Origin: Gordius sp. MW1 | Lineage: Eukaryota; Nematomorpha; Gordioida; Gordea; Gordiidae | Direction: 5' to 3' | Length of the DNA: 64,000 nucleotides | Assembly (NCBI GenBank): GCA_964036665.1 | Contig: OZ038531.1 | Coordinates: forward strand, 12,834,168-12,898,167 | Shown: positions 1 through 10,867 of the stretch, one piece after another | How positions within the stretch are numbered: position 1 is the stretch's first letter | How the letters are laid out: every line of letters begins with the position of its first letter | Notes under the pieces: model-generated | Told to the model about the DNA's origin: nothing | What the model saw: the letters and a program-made list of their open reading frames with translations, nothing else | The model's database searches: none | Position numbers and translations under genes: made by a program

Positions 1-2454
1 GCATTATGTCCTGTTAGAATCCCGATAAGAATTTTTGCAGGGCGGAAGTTTTAGATTGCGAAAAATTAAAATTTAAGTGTTGCGTTTAGATTGTTTCAAT
101 ATCGCTTTTAAGCGTGTCTCCAGTTTTTGTGAAACAAGCTCATGCGATCGTGATTTAAAGTTAAAAATTTCTGATGACTGATCAAAAATTTTTTTTTTCG
201 GAATTCACCTCTGATATCGAAAACTTTCATGAGGGGTTTATGGTTGAACAAAAAAATTGAAACTTTTGAGGTCGAAAAAAATATTTTTTTTCATATTCAT
301 TCAAAAGGGGGCTGAAAAAATCTTTGAAAGTTAGTAAATATTCTTAGCATTATGTCCTTGTTACAATCTCGATAAAGAATTTTTGCACGGGTGAAGTTTT
401 AGATTGAGAGAAATTAAAATTTACGTGTTGCGTTTAGATTGTTTCAATATCGCTTTTTAAGCGTGTATCCAGTTTTTGTGAAACAAGCTCTATGCAATAG
501 TGATTTAAAGTTAAAAATTTCTGATGACTGATCAAAAAATTTTTTTTTTCGGAATTCACCTCTGATATCGAAAACTTTCATGAGGGGTTTATGGTTGAAC
601 AAAAAAATTGAAAAAATTTTGAGGTCGAAAAAAATATTTTTTTTCATATTCATTCAAAAGGGGGCTGAAAATTTTTTTGAAAGTTAGTAAATATTCTTAG
701 CATTATGTCCTTGTTAGAATCTCGATAAGAATTTTTCCACGGGGGGGAAGTTTTAGTTTGCGAGAAATTAAAATTTAAGTGTTGCGTTTAGATTGTTTCA
801 ATATCGCTCTTTAAGCGTCTCTCCAGTTTTAGTGAAACAAGCTCATGCGATAGTGATTTAAAGTTAAAAATTTTTGATGACTGATCAAAAATTTTTTTTT
901 CGAAATTCACCTCTGATATCGAAAACTTTCATGAGGGGTTTATGGTTGAACAAAAAAATTGAAAAAATTTTGAGGTCGAAAAAAATATTTTTTTTCATAT
1001 TCATTCAAAAGGGGGCTGAAAAAATCTATGAAAGTTAGTAAATATTCTTAGCATTATGTCCTTGTTAGAATCTCGATAAAGAATTTTTGCACGGGTGAAG
1101 TTTTAGATTGAGAGAAATTAAAATTTATGTGTTGCTTTTAGATTGTTTCAATATCGCTTTTTAAGCGTGTCTCCAGTTTTGTGAAACAAGCTCATGCGAT
1201 CGTGATTTAAAGTTAAAAATTTCTGATGACTGATCAAAAAAAATTTTTTTTTCGGAATTCACCTCTGATATCGAAAACTTTCATGAGGGGTTTATGGTTG
1301 AACAAAATAAAGGAAAAAATTTTGAGGTCGAAAAAAATATTTTTTTTCATATTCATTCAAAAGGGGGCTGAAAAAATCTTTGAAAGTTAGTAAATATTCT
1401 TAGCATTATGTCCTTGCTAAGAATCTCGATAAAGAATTTTTGCACGGGTGAAGTTTTAAATTGAGAGAAATTAAAATTTACGTGTTGTCGTTTAGATTGT
1501 TTCAATATCGCTTTTTAAGCGTGTATCTAGTTTTTGTGAAACAAGCTCCATGCGATCGTGATTTAAAGTTAATAATTTTTGATGAATGATCAAAAAAATT
1601 TTTTTTTTCGGAATTCACCTCTGATATCGAAAACTTTCATGAGGGGTTTATGGTTGAACAAAAAAATTGAAAAAATTTTGAGGTCGAAAAAAATATTTTT
1701 TTTCATATTCATTCAAAAGGGGGCTGAAAAAATCTTTGAAAGTTAGTAAATATTCTTAACATTATGTCCTGTTAGAATCCCGATAAGAATTTTTCCACGG
1801 GGGGGAAGTTTTAGATTGCTAGAAATTAAAATTTAAGTGTTGCGTTTAGATTGTTTCAATATCGCTTTTTAAGCGTGTCTCCAGTTTTTGAGAAACAAGC
1901 TCATGCGATAGTGATTTAAAGTTAAAAATTTCTGATGACTGACCAAAAAAAAAAAATTTCGGAATTCACCTCTGATATCGAAAACTTTCATGAGGGGTTT
2001 ATGGTTGAACAAAAAAATTGAAAAAATTTTGAGGTCGAAAAAAATTTTTTTTTTCATATTCATTCAAAAGGGGGCTGAAAAAATCTTTGAAAGTTAGTAA
2101 ATATTCTTAGCATTATGTCCTTGTTAGAATCTCGATAAGAATTTTTGCAGGGGGGAAGTTTTAGATTGCGAAAAATTAAAATTTAAGTGTTGCGTTTAGA
2201 TTGTTTCTCGCTTTTTAAGCGTGTATCCAGTTTTTGTGAAACAAGCTCTATGCGATCGTGATTTAAAGTTAATAATTTTTGATGACTAATCAAAATTTTT
2301 TTTTCGAAATTCACCTCTGATATCGCAAACTGTCATGAGGGGTTTATGGTTGAACAAAAAAATTGAAAAAATTTTGAGGTCGAAAAAAATATTTTTTTTC
2401 ATATTCATTCAAAAGGGGGCTGAAAAAATCTTTGAAAGTTAGTAAATATTCTTA

Positions 2455-2805
2455 ACATTATGTCCTGTTAGAATCCCGATAAGAATTTTTCCACGGGGGG
2501 GAAGTTTTAGATTGCTAGAAATTAAAATTTATGTGTTGCGTTTAGATTGTTTCAATATCGCTTCTTAAGCGTGTCTCCAGTTTTGTGAAACAAGCTCATG
2601 CGATCGTGATTTAAAGTTAAAAATTTCTGATGACTGATCAAAAAAAATTTTTTTTCCGGAATTCACCTCTGATATCGAAAACTTTCATGAGGGGTTATGG
2701 TTGAACAAAAAAATTGAAAAAATTTTGAGGTCGAAAAAAATATTTTTTTTCATATTCATTCAAAAGGGGGCTGAAAAAATCTTTGAAAGTTAGTAAATAT
2801 TCTTA
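2455..2805 (+). repeat. Hybrid monomer F/H
   Basis: It starts as F (TAACATTATG, CCACGGGGGGGAAG, ATTGCTAGAAATT) and continues as H (TTTATGTG, CGCTTCTTAAGCG, TTTTCCGGAATTC). The switch lies in roughly the first 80-120 bp. It also has a private GAGGGGTTATGG, one T short in the conserved core. Confidence 0.85.
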
Positions 2806-3155
2806 GCATTATGTCCTTGTTAGAATCTCGATAAGAATTTTTGCAGGGGGGAAGTTTTAGATTGCGAAAAATAAAAATTTGAGTGTTGCGTTTAGATTGT
2901 TTCAATATCGCTTTTAAGCGTGTCTCCAGTTTTTGTGAAACAAGCTCATGCGATCGTGATTTAAAGTTAAAAATTTCTGATGACTGATCAAAAAATTTTT
3001 TTTTTCGGAATTCACCTCTGATATCGAAAACTTTCATGAGGGGTTTATGGTTGAACAAAAAAATTGAAAAAATTTTGAGGTCGAAAAAAATATTTTTTTT
3101 CATATTCATTCAAAAGGGGGCTGAAAAAATCTTTGAAAGTTAGTAAATATTCTTA
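2806..3155 (+). repeat. Hybrid monomer G/A
   Basis: It starts as G (CTTGTTAGAATCTC, GCAGGGGGGAAG) and continues as A (CGCTTTTAAGCG, CTCATGCGATCG). It has private changes AAAAATAAAAATTTGAGTG. Confidence 0.82.
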
Positions 3156-5609
3156 GCATTATGTCCTTGTTAGAATCTCGATAAAGAATTTTTGCACGGG
3201 TGAAGTTTTAGATTGAGAGAAATTAAAATTTACGTGTGGTCGTTTAGATTGTTTCAATATCGCTTTTTAAGCGTGTATCCAGTTTTTGTGAAACAAGCTC
3301 CATGCGATCGTGATTTAAAGTTAATAATTTTTGATGAATGATCAAAAAAAATTTTTTTTTCGGAATTCACCTCTGATATCGAAAACTTTCATGAGGGGTT
3401 TATGGTTGAACAAAAAAATTGAAAAATATTGAGGTCGAAAAAAATATTTTTTTTCATATTCATTCAAAAGGGGGCTGAAAAAATCTTTGAAAGTTAGTAA
3501 ATATTCTTAGCATTATGTCCTTGTTAGAATCTCGATAAAGAATTTTTGCACGGGTGAAGTTTTAGATTGAGAGAAATTAAAATTTATGTGTTGCGTTTGG
3601 ATTGTTTCAATATCGCTTCTTAAGCGTGTCTCCAGTTTTGTGAAACAAGCTCATGCGATCGTGATTTAAAGTTAAAAATTTCTGATGACTGATCAAAAAA
3701 ATTTTTTTTCCGGAATTCACCTCTGATATCGAAAACTTTCATGAGGGGTTTATGGTTGAACAAAAAAATTGAAAAATATTGAGGTCGAAAAAAATATTTT
3801 TTTTCATATTCTTTTGAAAGGGGGCTGAAAAAATCTTTGAAAGTTAGTAAATATTCTTAGCATTATGTCCTTGTTAGAGTCTCGATAAGAATTTTTGCAC
3901 GGGTGAAGTTTTAGACTGAGAGAAATTAAAATTTAAGTGTTTCGTTTAGATTGTTTCAATATCGCTTTTTAAGCGTGTATCCAGTTTTTGTGAAACAAGC
4001 TCATGCGATAGTGATTTAAAGTTAAAAATTTTTGATGACTGATCAAAAAATTTTTTTTTTTCGCAATTCACCTCTGATATCGAAAACTTTCATGAGGGGT
4101 TTATGGTTGAACAAAAAAATTGAAAAAATTTTGAGGTCGAAAAAAATATTTTTTTTCATATTCATTCAAAGGGGCTGAAAAAATCTTTGAAAGTTAGTAA
4201 ATATTCTAGGCATTATGTCCTTGTTAGAATCTCGATAAGAATTTTTGCACGGGTGAAGTTTTAGACTGAGAGAAATTAAAATTTAATTGTTTCGTTTAGA
4301 TTGTTTCAATATCGCTTTTTAAGCGTGTATCCAGTTTTTGTGAAACAAGCTCATGCGATAGTGATTTAAAGTTAAAAATTTTTGATGACTGATCAAAAAA
4401 ATTTTTTTTTTCGGAATTCACCTCTGATATCGAAAACTTTCATGAGGGGTTTATGGTTGAACAAAAAAATTGAAAAAATTTTGAGGTCGAAAAAAATATT
4501 TTTTTTCATATTCATTCGGGGGCTGAAAAAATCTTTGAAAGTTAGTAAATATTCTTAGCATTATGTCCTTGTTAGAATCTCGATAAAGAATTTTTGCACG
4601 GGTGAAGTTTTAGATTGAGAGAAATTAAAATTTATGTGTTGCGTTTAGATTGTTTCAATATCGCTTCTTAAGCGTGTCTCCAGTTTTGTGAAACAAGCTC
4701 ATGCGATCGTGATTTAAAGTTAAAAATTTCTGATGACTGATCAAAAAAATTTTTTTTTCCGGAATTCACCTCTGATATCGAAAACTTTCATGAGGGGTTT
4801 ATGGTTGAACAAAAAAATTGAAAAAATTTTGAGGTCAAAAAAAATATTTTTTTTTCATATTCATTCAAAAGGGGGCTGAAAAAATCTTTGAAAGTTAGTA
4901 AATATTCTTAGCATTATGTCCTGTTAGAATCCCGATAAGAATTTTTGCGGGGCGGAAGTTTTAGATTGCGAAAAATTAAAATTTAAGTGTTGCGTTTAGA
5001 TTGTTTCAATATCGCTTTTAAGCGTGTCTCCAGTTTTTGTGAAACAAGCTCATGCGATCGTGATTTAAAGTTAAAAATTTCTGATGACTGATCAAAAATT
5101 TTTTTTTTCGGAATTCACCTCTGATATCGAAAACTTTCATGAGGGGTTTATGGTTGAACAAAAAAATTGAAACTTTTGAGGTCGAAAAAAATATTTTTTT
5201 TCATATTCATTCAAAAGGGGGCTGAAAAAATCTTAGAAAGTTAGTAAATATTCTTAGCATTATGTCCTTGTTACAATCTCGATAAAGAATTTTTGCACGG
5301 GTGAAGTTTTAGATTGAGAGAAATTAAAATTTACGTGTTGCGTTTAGATTGTTTCAATATCGCTTTTTAAGCGTGTATCCAGTTTTTGTGAAACAAGCTC
5401 TATGCAATAGTGATTTAAAGTTAAAAATTTCTGATGACTGATCAAAAAATTTTTTTTTTCGGAATTCACCTCTGATATCGAAAACTTTCATGAGGGGTTT
5501 ATGGTTGAACAAAAAAATTGAAAAAATTTTGAGGTCGAAAAAAATATTTTTTTTCATATTCATTCAAAAGGGGGCTGAAAATTTTTTTGAAAGTTAGTAA
5601 ATATTCTTA

Positions 5610-5959
5610 GCATTATGTCCTTGTTAGAATCTCGATAAGAATTTTTCCACGGGGGGGAAGTTTTAGTTTGCGAGAAATTAAAATTTAAGTGTTGCGTTTA
5701 GATTGTTTCAATATCGCTCTTTAAGCGTCTCTCCAGTTTTAGTGAAACAAGCTCATGCGATAGTGATTTAAAGTTAAAAATTTTTGATGACTGATCAAAA
5801 ATTTTTTTTTCGAAATTCACCTCTGATATCGAAAACTTTCATGAGGGGTTTATGGTTGAACAAAAAAATTGAAAAAATTTTGAGGTCGAAAAAAATTTTT
5901 TTTTCATATTCATTCAAAAGGGGGCTGAAAAAATCTTTGAAAGTTAGTAAATATTCTTA
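5610..5959 (+). repeat. Hybrid monomer C/F (3' switch)
   Basis: The 5' three-quarters are C (AGTTTGCGAG, CGCTCTTTAAGCG, CGAAATTCACC). The 3' A/T junction lacks the TA and reads A7T9, as in F. The next monomer is G, the normal successor of F, so this is probably the junction of a C-to-F deletion. Confidence 0.75.
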
Positions 5960-7004
5960 GCATTATGTCCTTGTTAGAATCTCGATAAGAATTTTTGCAG
6001 GGGGGAAGTTTTAGATTGCGAAAAATTAAAATTTAAGTGTTGCGTTTAGATTGTTTCTCGCTTTTTAAGCGTGTATCCAGTTTTTGTGAAACAAGCTCTA
6101 TGCGGTCGTGATTTAAAGTTAATAATTTTTGATGACTAATCAAAATTTTTTTTTCGAAATTCACCTCTGATATCGCAAACTGTCATGAGGGGTTTATGGT
6201 TGAACAAAAAAATTGAAAAAATTTTGAGGTCGAAAAAAATATTTTTTTTCATATTCATTCAAAAGGGGGCTGAAAAAATCTTTGAAAGTTAGTAAATATT
6301 CTTAACATTATGTCCTGTTAGAATCCCGATAAGAATTTTTCCACGGGGGGGAAGTTTTAGATTGCTAGAAATTAAAATTTAAGTGTTGCGTTTAGATTGT
6401 TTCAATATCGCTTTTTAAGCGTGTCTCCAGTTTTTGAGAAACAAGCTCATGCGATAGTGATTTAAAGTTAAAAATTTCTGATGACTGACCAAAAAAAAAA
6501 AATTTCGGAATTCACCTCTGATATCGAAAACTTTCATGAGGGGTTTATGGTTGAACAAAAAAATTGAAAAAATTTTGAGGTCAAAAAAAATATTTTTTTT
6601 TCATATTCATTCAAAAGGGGGCTGAAAAAATCTTTGAAAGTTAGTAAATATTCTTAGCATTATGTCCTGTTAGAATCCCGATAAGAATTTTTGCAGGGCG
6701 GAAGTTTTAGATTGCGAAAAATTAAAATTTAAGTGTTGCGTTTAGATTGTTTCAATATCGCTTTTAAGCGTGTCTCCAGTTTTTGTGAAACAAGCTGATG
6801 CGATCGTGATTTAAAGTTAAAAATTTCTGATGACTGATCAAAAATTTTTTTTTTCGGAATTCACCTCTGATATCGAAAACTTTCATGAGGGGTTTATGGT
6901 TGAACAAAAAAATTGAAAAAATTTTGAGGTCGAAAAAAATATTTTTTTTCATATTCATTCAAAAGGGGGCTGAAAAAATCTTTGAAAGTTAGTAAATATT
7001 CTTA

Positions 7005-7357
7005 GCATTATGTCCTTGTTACAATCTCGATAAAGAATTTTTGCACGGGTGAAGTTTTAGATTGAGAGAAATTAAAATTTACTTGTTGCGTTTAGATTGT
7101 TTCAATATCGCTTCTTAAGCGTGTCTCCAGTTTTGTGAAACAAGCTCATGCGATCGTGATTTAAAGTTAAAAATTTCTGATGACTGATCAAAAAATTTTT
7201 TTTTTCCGGAATTCACCTCTGATATCCAAAACTTTCATGAGGGGTTTATGGTTGAACAAAAAAATTGAAAAAATTTTGAGGTCAAAAAAAATATTTTTTT
7301 TTCATATTCATTCAAAAGGGGGCTGAAAAAATCTTTGAAAGTTAGTAAATATTCTTA
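7005..7357 (+). repeat. Hybrid monomer B/H
   Basis: It begins as B (TTACAATCTCGATAAAG) and ends as H (CGCTTCTTAAGCG, TTTTCCGGAATTC, GAGGTCAAAAAAAAT). The private markers TTTACTTGTTG and GATATCCAAAAC are shared with the copy at 10515. A third B/H hybrid at 18930 lacks them. Confidence 0.87.
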
Positions 7358-9116
7358 GCATTATGTCCTGTTAGAATCCCGATAAGAATTTTTGCAGGGC
7401 GGAAGTTTTAGATTGCGAAAAATTAAAATTTAAGTGTTGCGTTTAGATTGTTTCAATATCGCTTTTAAGCGTGTCTCCAGTTTTTGTGAAACAAGCTCAT
7501 GCGATCGTGATTTAAAGTTAAAAATTTCTGATGACTGATCAAAAATTTTTTTTTTCGGAATTCACCTCTGATATCGAAAACTTTCATGAGGGGTTTATGG
7601 TTGAACAAAAAAATTGAAAAAATTTTGAGGTCGAAAAAAATATTTTTTTTCATATTCATTCAAAAGGGGGCTGAAAAAATCTTTGAAAGTTAGTAAATAT
7701 TCTTAGCATTATGTCCTTGTTACAATCTCGATAAAGAATTTTTGCACGGGTGAAGTTTTAGATTGAGAGAAATTAAAATTTACGTGTTGCGTTTAGATTG
7801 TTTCAATATCGCTTTTTAAGCGTGTATCCAGTTTTTGTGAAACAAGCTCTATGCAATAGTGATTTAAAGTTAAAAATTTCTGATGACTGATCAAAAAATT
7901 TTTTTTTTCGGAATTCACCTCTGATATCGAAAACTTTCATGAGGGGTTTATGGTTGAACAAAAAAATTGAAAAAATTTTGAGGTCGAAAAAAATATTTTT
8001 TTTCATATTCATTCAAAAGGGGGCTGAAAATTTTTTTGAAAGTTAGTAAATATTCTTAGCATTATGTCCTTGTTAGAATCTCGATAAGAATTTTTCCACG
8101 GGGGGGAAGTTTTAGTTTGCGAGAAATTAAAATTTAAGTGTTGCGTTTAGATTGTTTCAATATCGCTCTTTAAGCGTCTCTCCAGTTTTAGTGAAACAAG
8201 CTCATGCGATAGTGATTTAAAGTTAAAAATTTTTGATGACTGATCAAAAATTTTTTTTTCGAAATTCACCTCTGATATCGAAAACTTTCATGAGGGGTTT
8301 ATGGTTGAACAAAAAAATTGAAAAAATTTTGAGGTCGAAAAAAATATTTTTTTCATATTCATTCAAAAGGGGGCTGAAAAAATCTTTGAAAGTTAGTAAA
8401 TATTCTTAGCATTATGTCCTTGTTAGAATCTCGATAAAGAATTTTTGCACGGGTGAAGTTTTAGATTGAGAGAAATTAAAATTTATGTGTTGCGTTTAGA
8501 TTGTCTCAATATCGCTTTTTAAGCGTGTCTCCAGTTTTGTGAAACAAGCTCATGCGATCGTGATTTAAAGTTAAAAATTTCTGATGACTGATCAAAAAAA
8601 TTTTTTTTTTCGGAATTCACCTCTGATATCGAAAACTTTCATGAGGGGTTTATGGTTGAACAAAATAAAGGAAAAAATTTTGAGGTCGAAAAAAATATTT
8701 TTTTTCATATTCATTCAAAAGGGGGCTGAAAAAATCTTTGAAAGTTAGTAAATATTCTTAGCATTATGTCCTTGCTAAGAATCTCGATAAAGAATTTTTG
8801 CACGGGTGAAGTTTTAAATTGAGAGAAATTAAAATTTACGTGTTGTCGTTTAGATTGTTTCAATATCGCTTTTTAAGCGTGTATCCAGTTTTTGTGAAAC
8901 AAGCTCCATGCGATCGTGATTTAAAGTTAATAATTTTTGATGAATGATCAAAAAAATTTTTTTTTTCGGAATTCACCTCTGATATCGAAAACTTTCATGA
9001 GGGGTTTATGGTTGAACAAAAAAATTGAAAAAATTTTGAGGTCGAAAAAAATATTTTTTTTCATATTCATTCAAAAGGGGGCTGAAAAAATCTTTGAAAG
9101 TTAGTAAATATTCTTA

Positions 9117-9469
9117 ACATTATGTCCTGTTAGAATCCCGATAAGAATTTTTCCACGGGGGGGAAGTTTTAGATTGCTAGAAATTAAAATTTAAGTGTTG
9201 CGTTTAGATTGTTTCAATATCGCTTTTTAAGCGTGTCTCCAGTTTTTGAGAAACAAGCTCATGCGATCGTGATTTAAAGTTAAAAATTTCTGATGACTGA
9301 TCAAAAAAAATTTTTTTTTCGGAATTCACCTCTGATATCGAAAACTTTCATGAGGGGTTTATGGTTGAACAAAATAAAGGAAAAAATTTTGAGGTCGAAA
9401 AAAATATTTTTTTTCATATTCATTCAAAAGGGGGCTGAAAAAATCTTTGAAAGTTAGTAAATATTCTTA
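9117..9469 (+). repeat. Hybrid monomer F/D
   Basis: F markers run through TTTTTGAGAAAC. Then CATGCGATCGTG, GACTGATC and AACAAAATAAAGG of class D follow, so the switch is near the middle of the unit. The same hybrid recurs at 12626, where it is followed by an additional D instead of G. Confidence 0.87.
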
Positions 9470-10514
9470 GCATTATGTCCTTGTTAGAATCTCGATAAGA
9501 ATTTTTGCAGGGGGGAAGTTTTAGATTGCGAAAAATTAAAATTTAAGTGTTGCGTTTAGATTGTTTCTCGCTTTTTAAGCGTGTATCCAGTTTTTGTGAA
9601 ACAAGCTCTATGCGGTCGTGATTTAAAGTTAATAATTTTTGATGACTAATCAAAATTTTTTTTTCGAAATTCACCTCTGATATCGCAAACTGTCATGAGG
9701 GGTTTATGGTTGAACAAAAAAATTGAAAAAATTTTGAGGTCGAAAAAAATATTTTTTTTCATATTCATTCAAAAGGGGGCTGAAAAAATCTTTGAAAGTT
9801 AGTAAATATTCTTAACATTATGTCCTGTTAGAATCCCGATAAGAATTTTTCCACGGGGGGGAAGTTTTAGATTGCTAGAAATTAAAATTTAAGTGTTGCG
9901 TTTAGATTGTTTCAATATCGCTTTTTAAGCGTGTCTCCAGTTTTTGAGAAACAAGCTCATGCGATAGTGATTTAAAGTTAAAAATTTCTGATGACTGACC
10001 AAAAAAAAAAAATTTCGGAATTCACCTCTGATATCGAAAACTTTCATGAGGGGTTTATGGTTGAACAAAAAAATTGAAAAAATTTTGAGGTCAAAAAAAA
10101 TATTTTTTTTTCATATTCATTCAAAAGGGGGCTGAAAAAATCTTTGAAAGTTAGTAAATATTCTTAGCATTATGTCCTGTTAGAATCCCGATAAGAATTT
10201 TTGCAGGGCGGAAGTTTTAGATTGCGAAAAATTAAAATTTAAGTGTTGCGTTTAGATTGTTTCAATATCGCTTTTAAGCGTGTCTCCAGTTTTTGTGAAA
10301 CAAGCTGATGCGATCGTGATTTAAAGTTAAAAATTTCTGATGACTGATCAAAAATTTTTTTTTTCGGAATTCACCTCTGATATCGAAAACTTTCATGAGG
10401 GGTTTATGGTTGAACAAAAAAATTGAAAAAATTTTGAGGTCGAAAAAAATATTTTTTTTCATATTCATTCAAAAGGGGGCTGAAAAAATCTTTGAAAGTT
10501 AGTAAATATTCTTA

Positions 10515-10867
10515 GCATTATGTCCTTGTTACAATCTCGATAAAGAATTTTTGCACGGGTGAAGTTTTAGATTGAGAGAAATTAAAATTTACTTGTTGCG
10601 TTTAGATTGTTTCAATATCGCTTCTTAAGCGTGTCTCCAGTTTTGTGAAACAAGCTCATGCGATCGTGATTTAAAGTTAAAAATTTCTGATGACTGATCA
10701 AAAAATTTTTTTTTTCCGGAATTCACCTCTGATATCCAAAACTTTCATGAGGGGTTTATGGTTGAACAAAAAAATTGAAAAAATTTTGAGGTCAAAAAAA
10801 ATATTTTTTTTTCATATTCATTCAAAAGGGGGCTGAAAAAATCTTTGAAAGTTAGTAAATATTCTTA
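10515..10867 (+). repeat. Hybrid monomer B/H, duplicate
   Basis: Same junction and same private changes (TTTACTTGTTG, GATATCCAAAAC) as the hybrid at 7005, 3510 bp downstream of it. Confidence 0.87.

Larger units (their letters stand above)
1..4910 (+). repeat. HOR block 1, irregular 14-mer
   Basis: Monomer order with start positions: A 1, B 347, C 700, D 1051, E 1403, F 1759, G 2110, F/H hybrid 2455, G/A hybrid 2806, E 3156, H 3510, I 3860, I 4210, H 4558. The second half is the most divergent part of the array. Monomers 1-2454 match 15781-18229 in order at an offset of about 15.78 kb. Whether the array starts near here or continues leftward cannot be seen. Confidence 0.9.
4911..7357 (+). 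repeat. HOR block 2, 7-mer
   Basis: Order: A 4911, B 5257, C/F hybrid 5610, G 5960, F with H-type tail 6305, A 6657, B/H hybrid 7005. D and E are absent because the class C monomer at 5610 ends in an F-type A/T junction and passes straight to G. The part from 5960 on belongs to a 10-mer tandem duplication. Confidence 0.9.
5960..9469 (+). repeat. Near-identical tandem 10-mer, copy 1 (3510 bp)
   Basis: Order G-F-A-B/H-A-B-C-D-E-F/D, followed at once by a copy with the same order. Shared private markers: TGCGGTCGTG in G, AAGCTGATGCG in A, TTTACTTGTTG and GATATCCAAAAC in B/H, and GATTGTCTCAAT in D. Confidence 0.92.
7358..10867 (+). repeat. HOR block 3, 10-mer
   Basis: Order: A 7358, B 7706, C 8059, D 8409, E 8761, F/D hybrid 9117, G 9470, F with H-type tail 9815, A 10167, B/H hybrid 10515. 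It has two A monomers because the F at 9815 acquired an H tail and re-entered the cycle at A. Confidence 0.9.
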
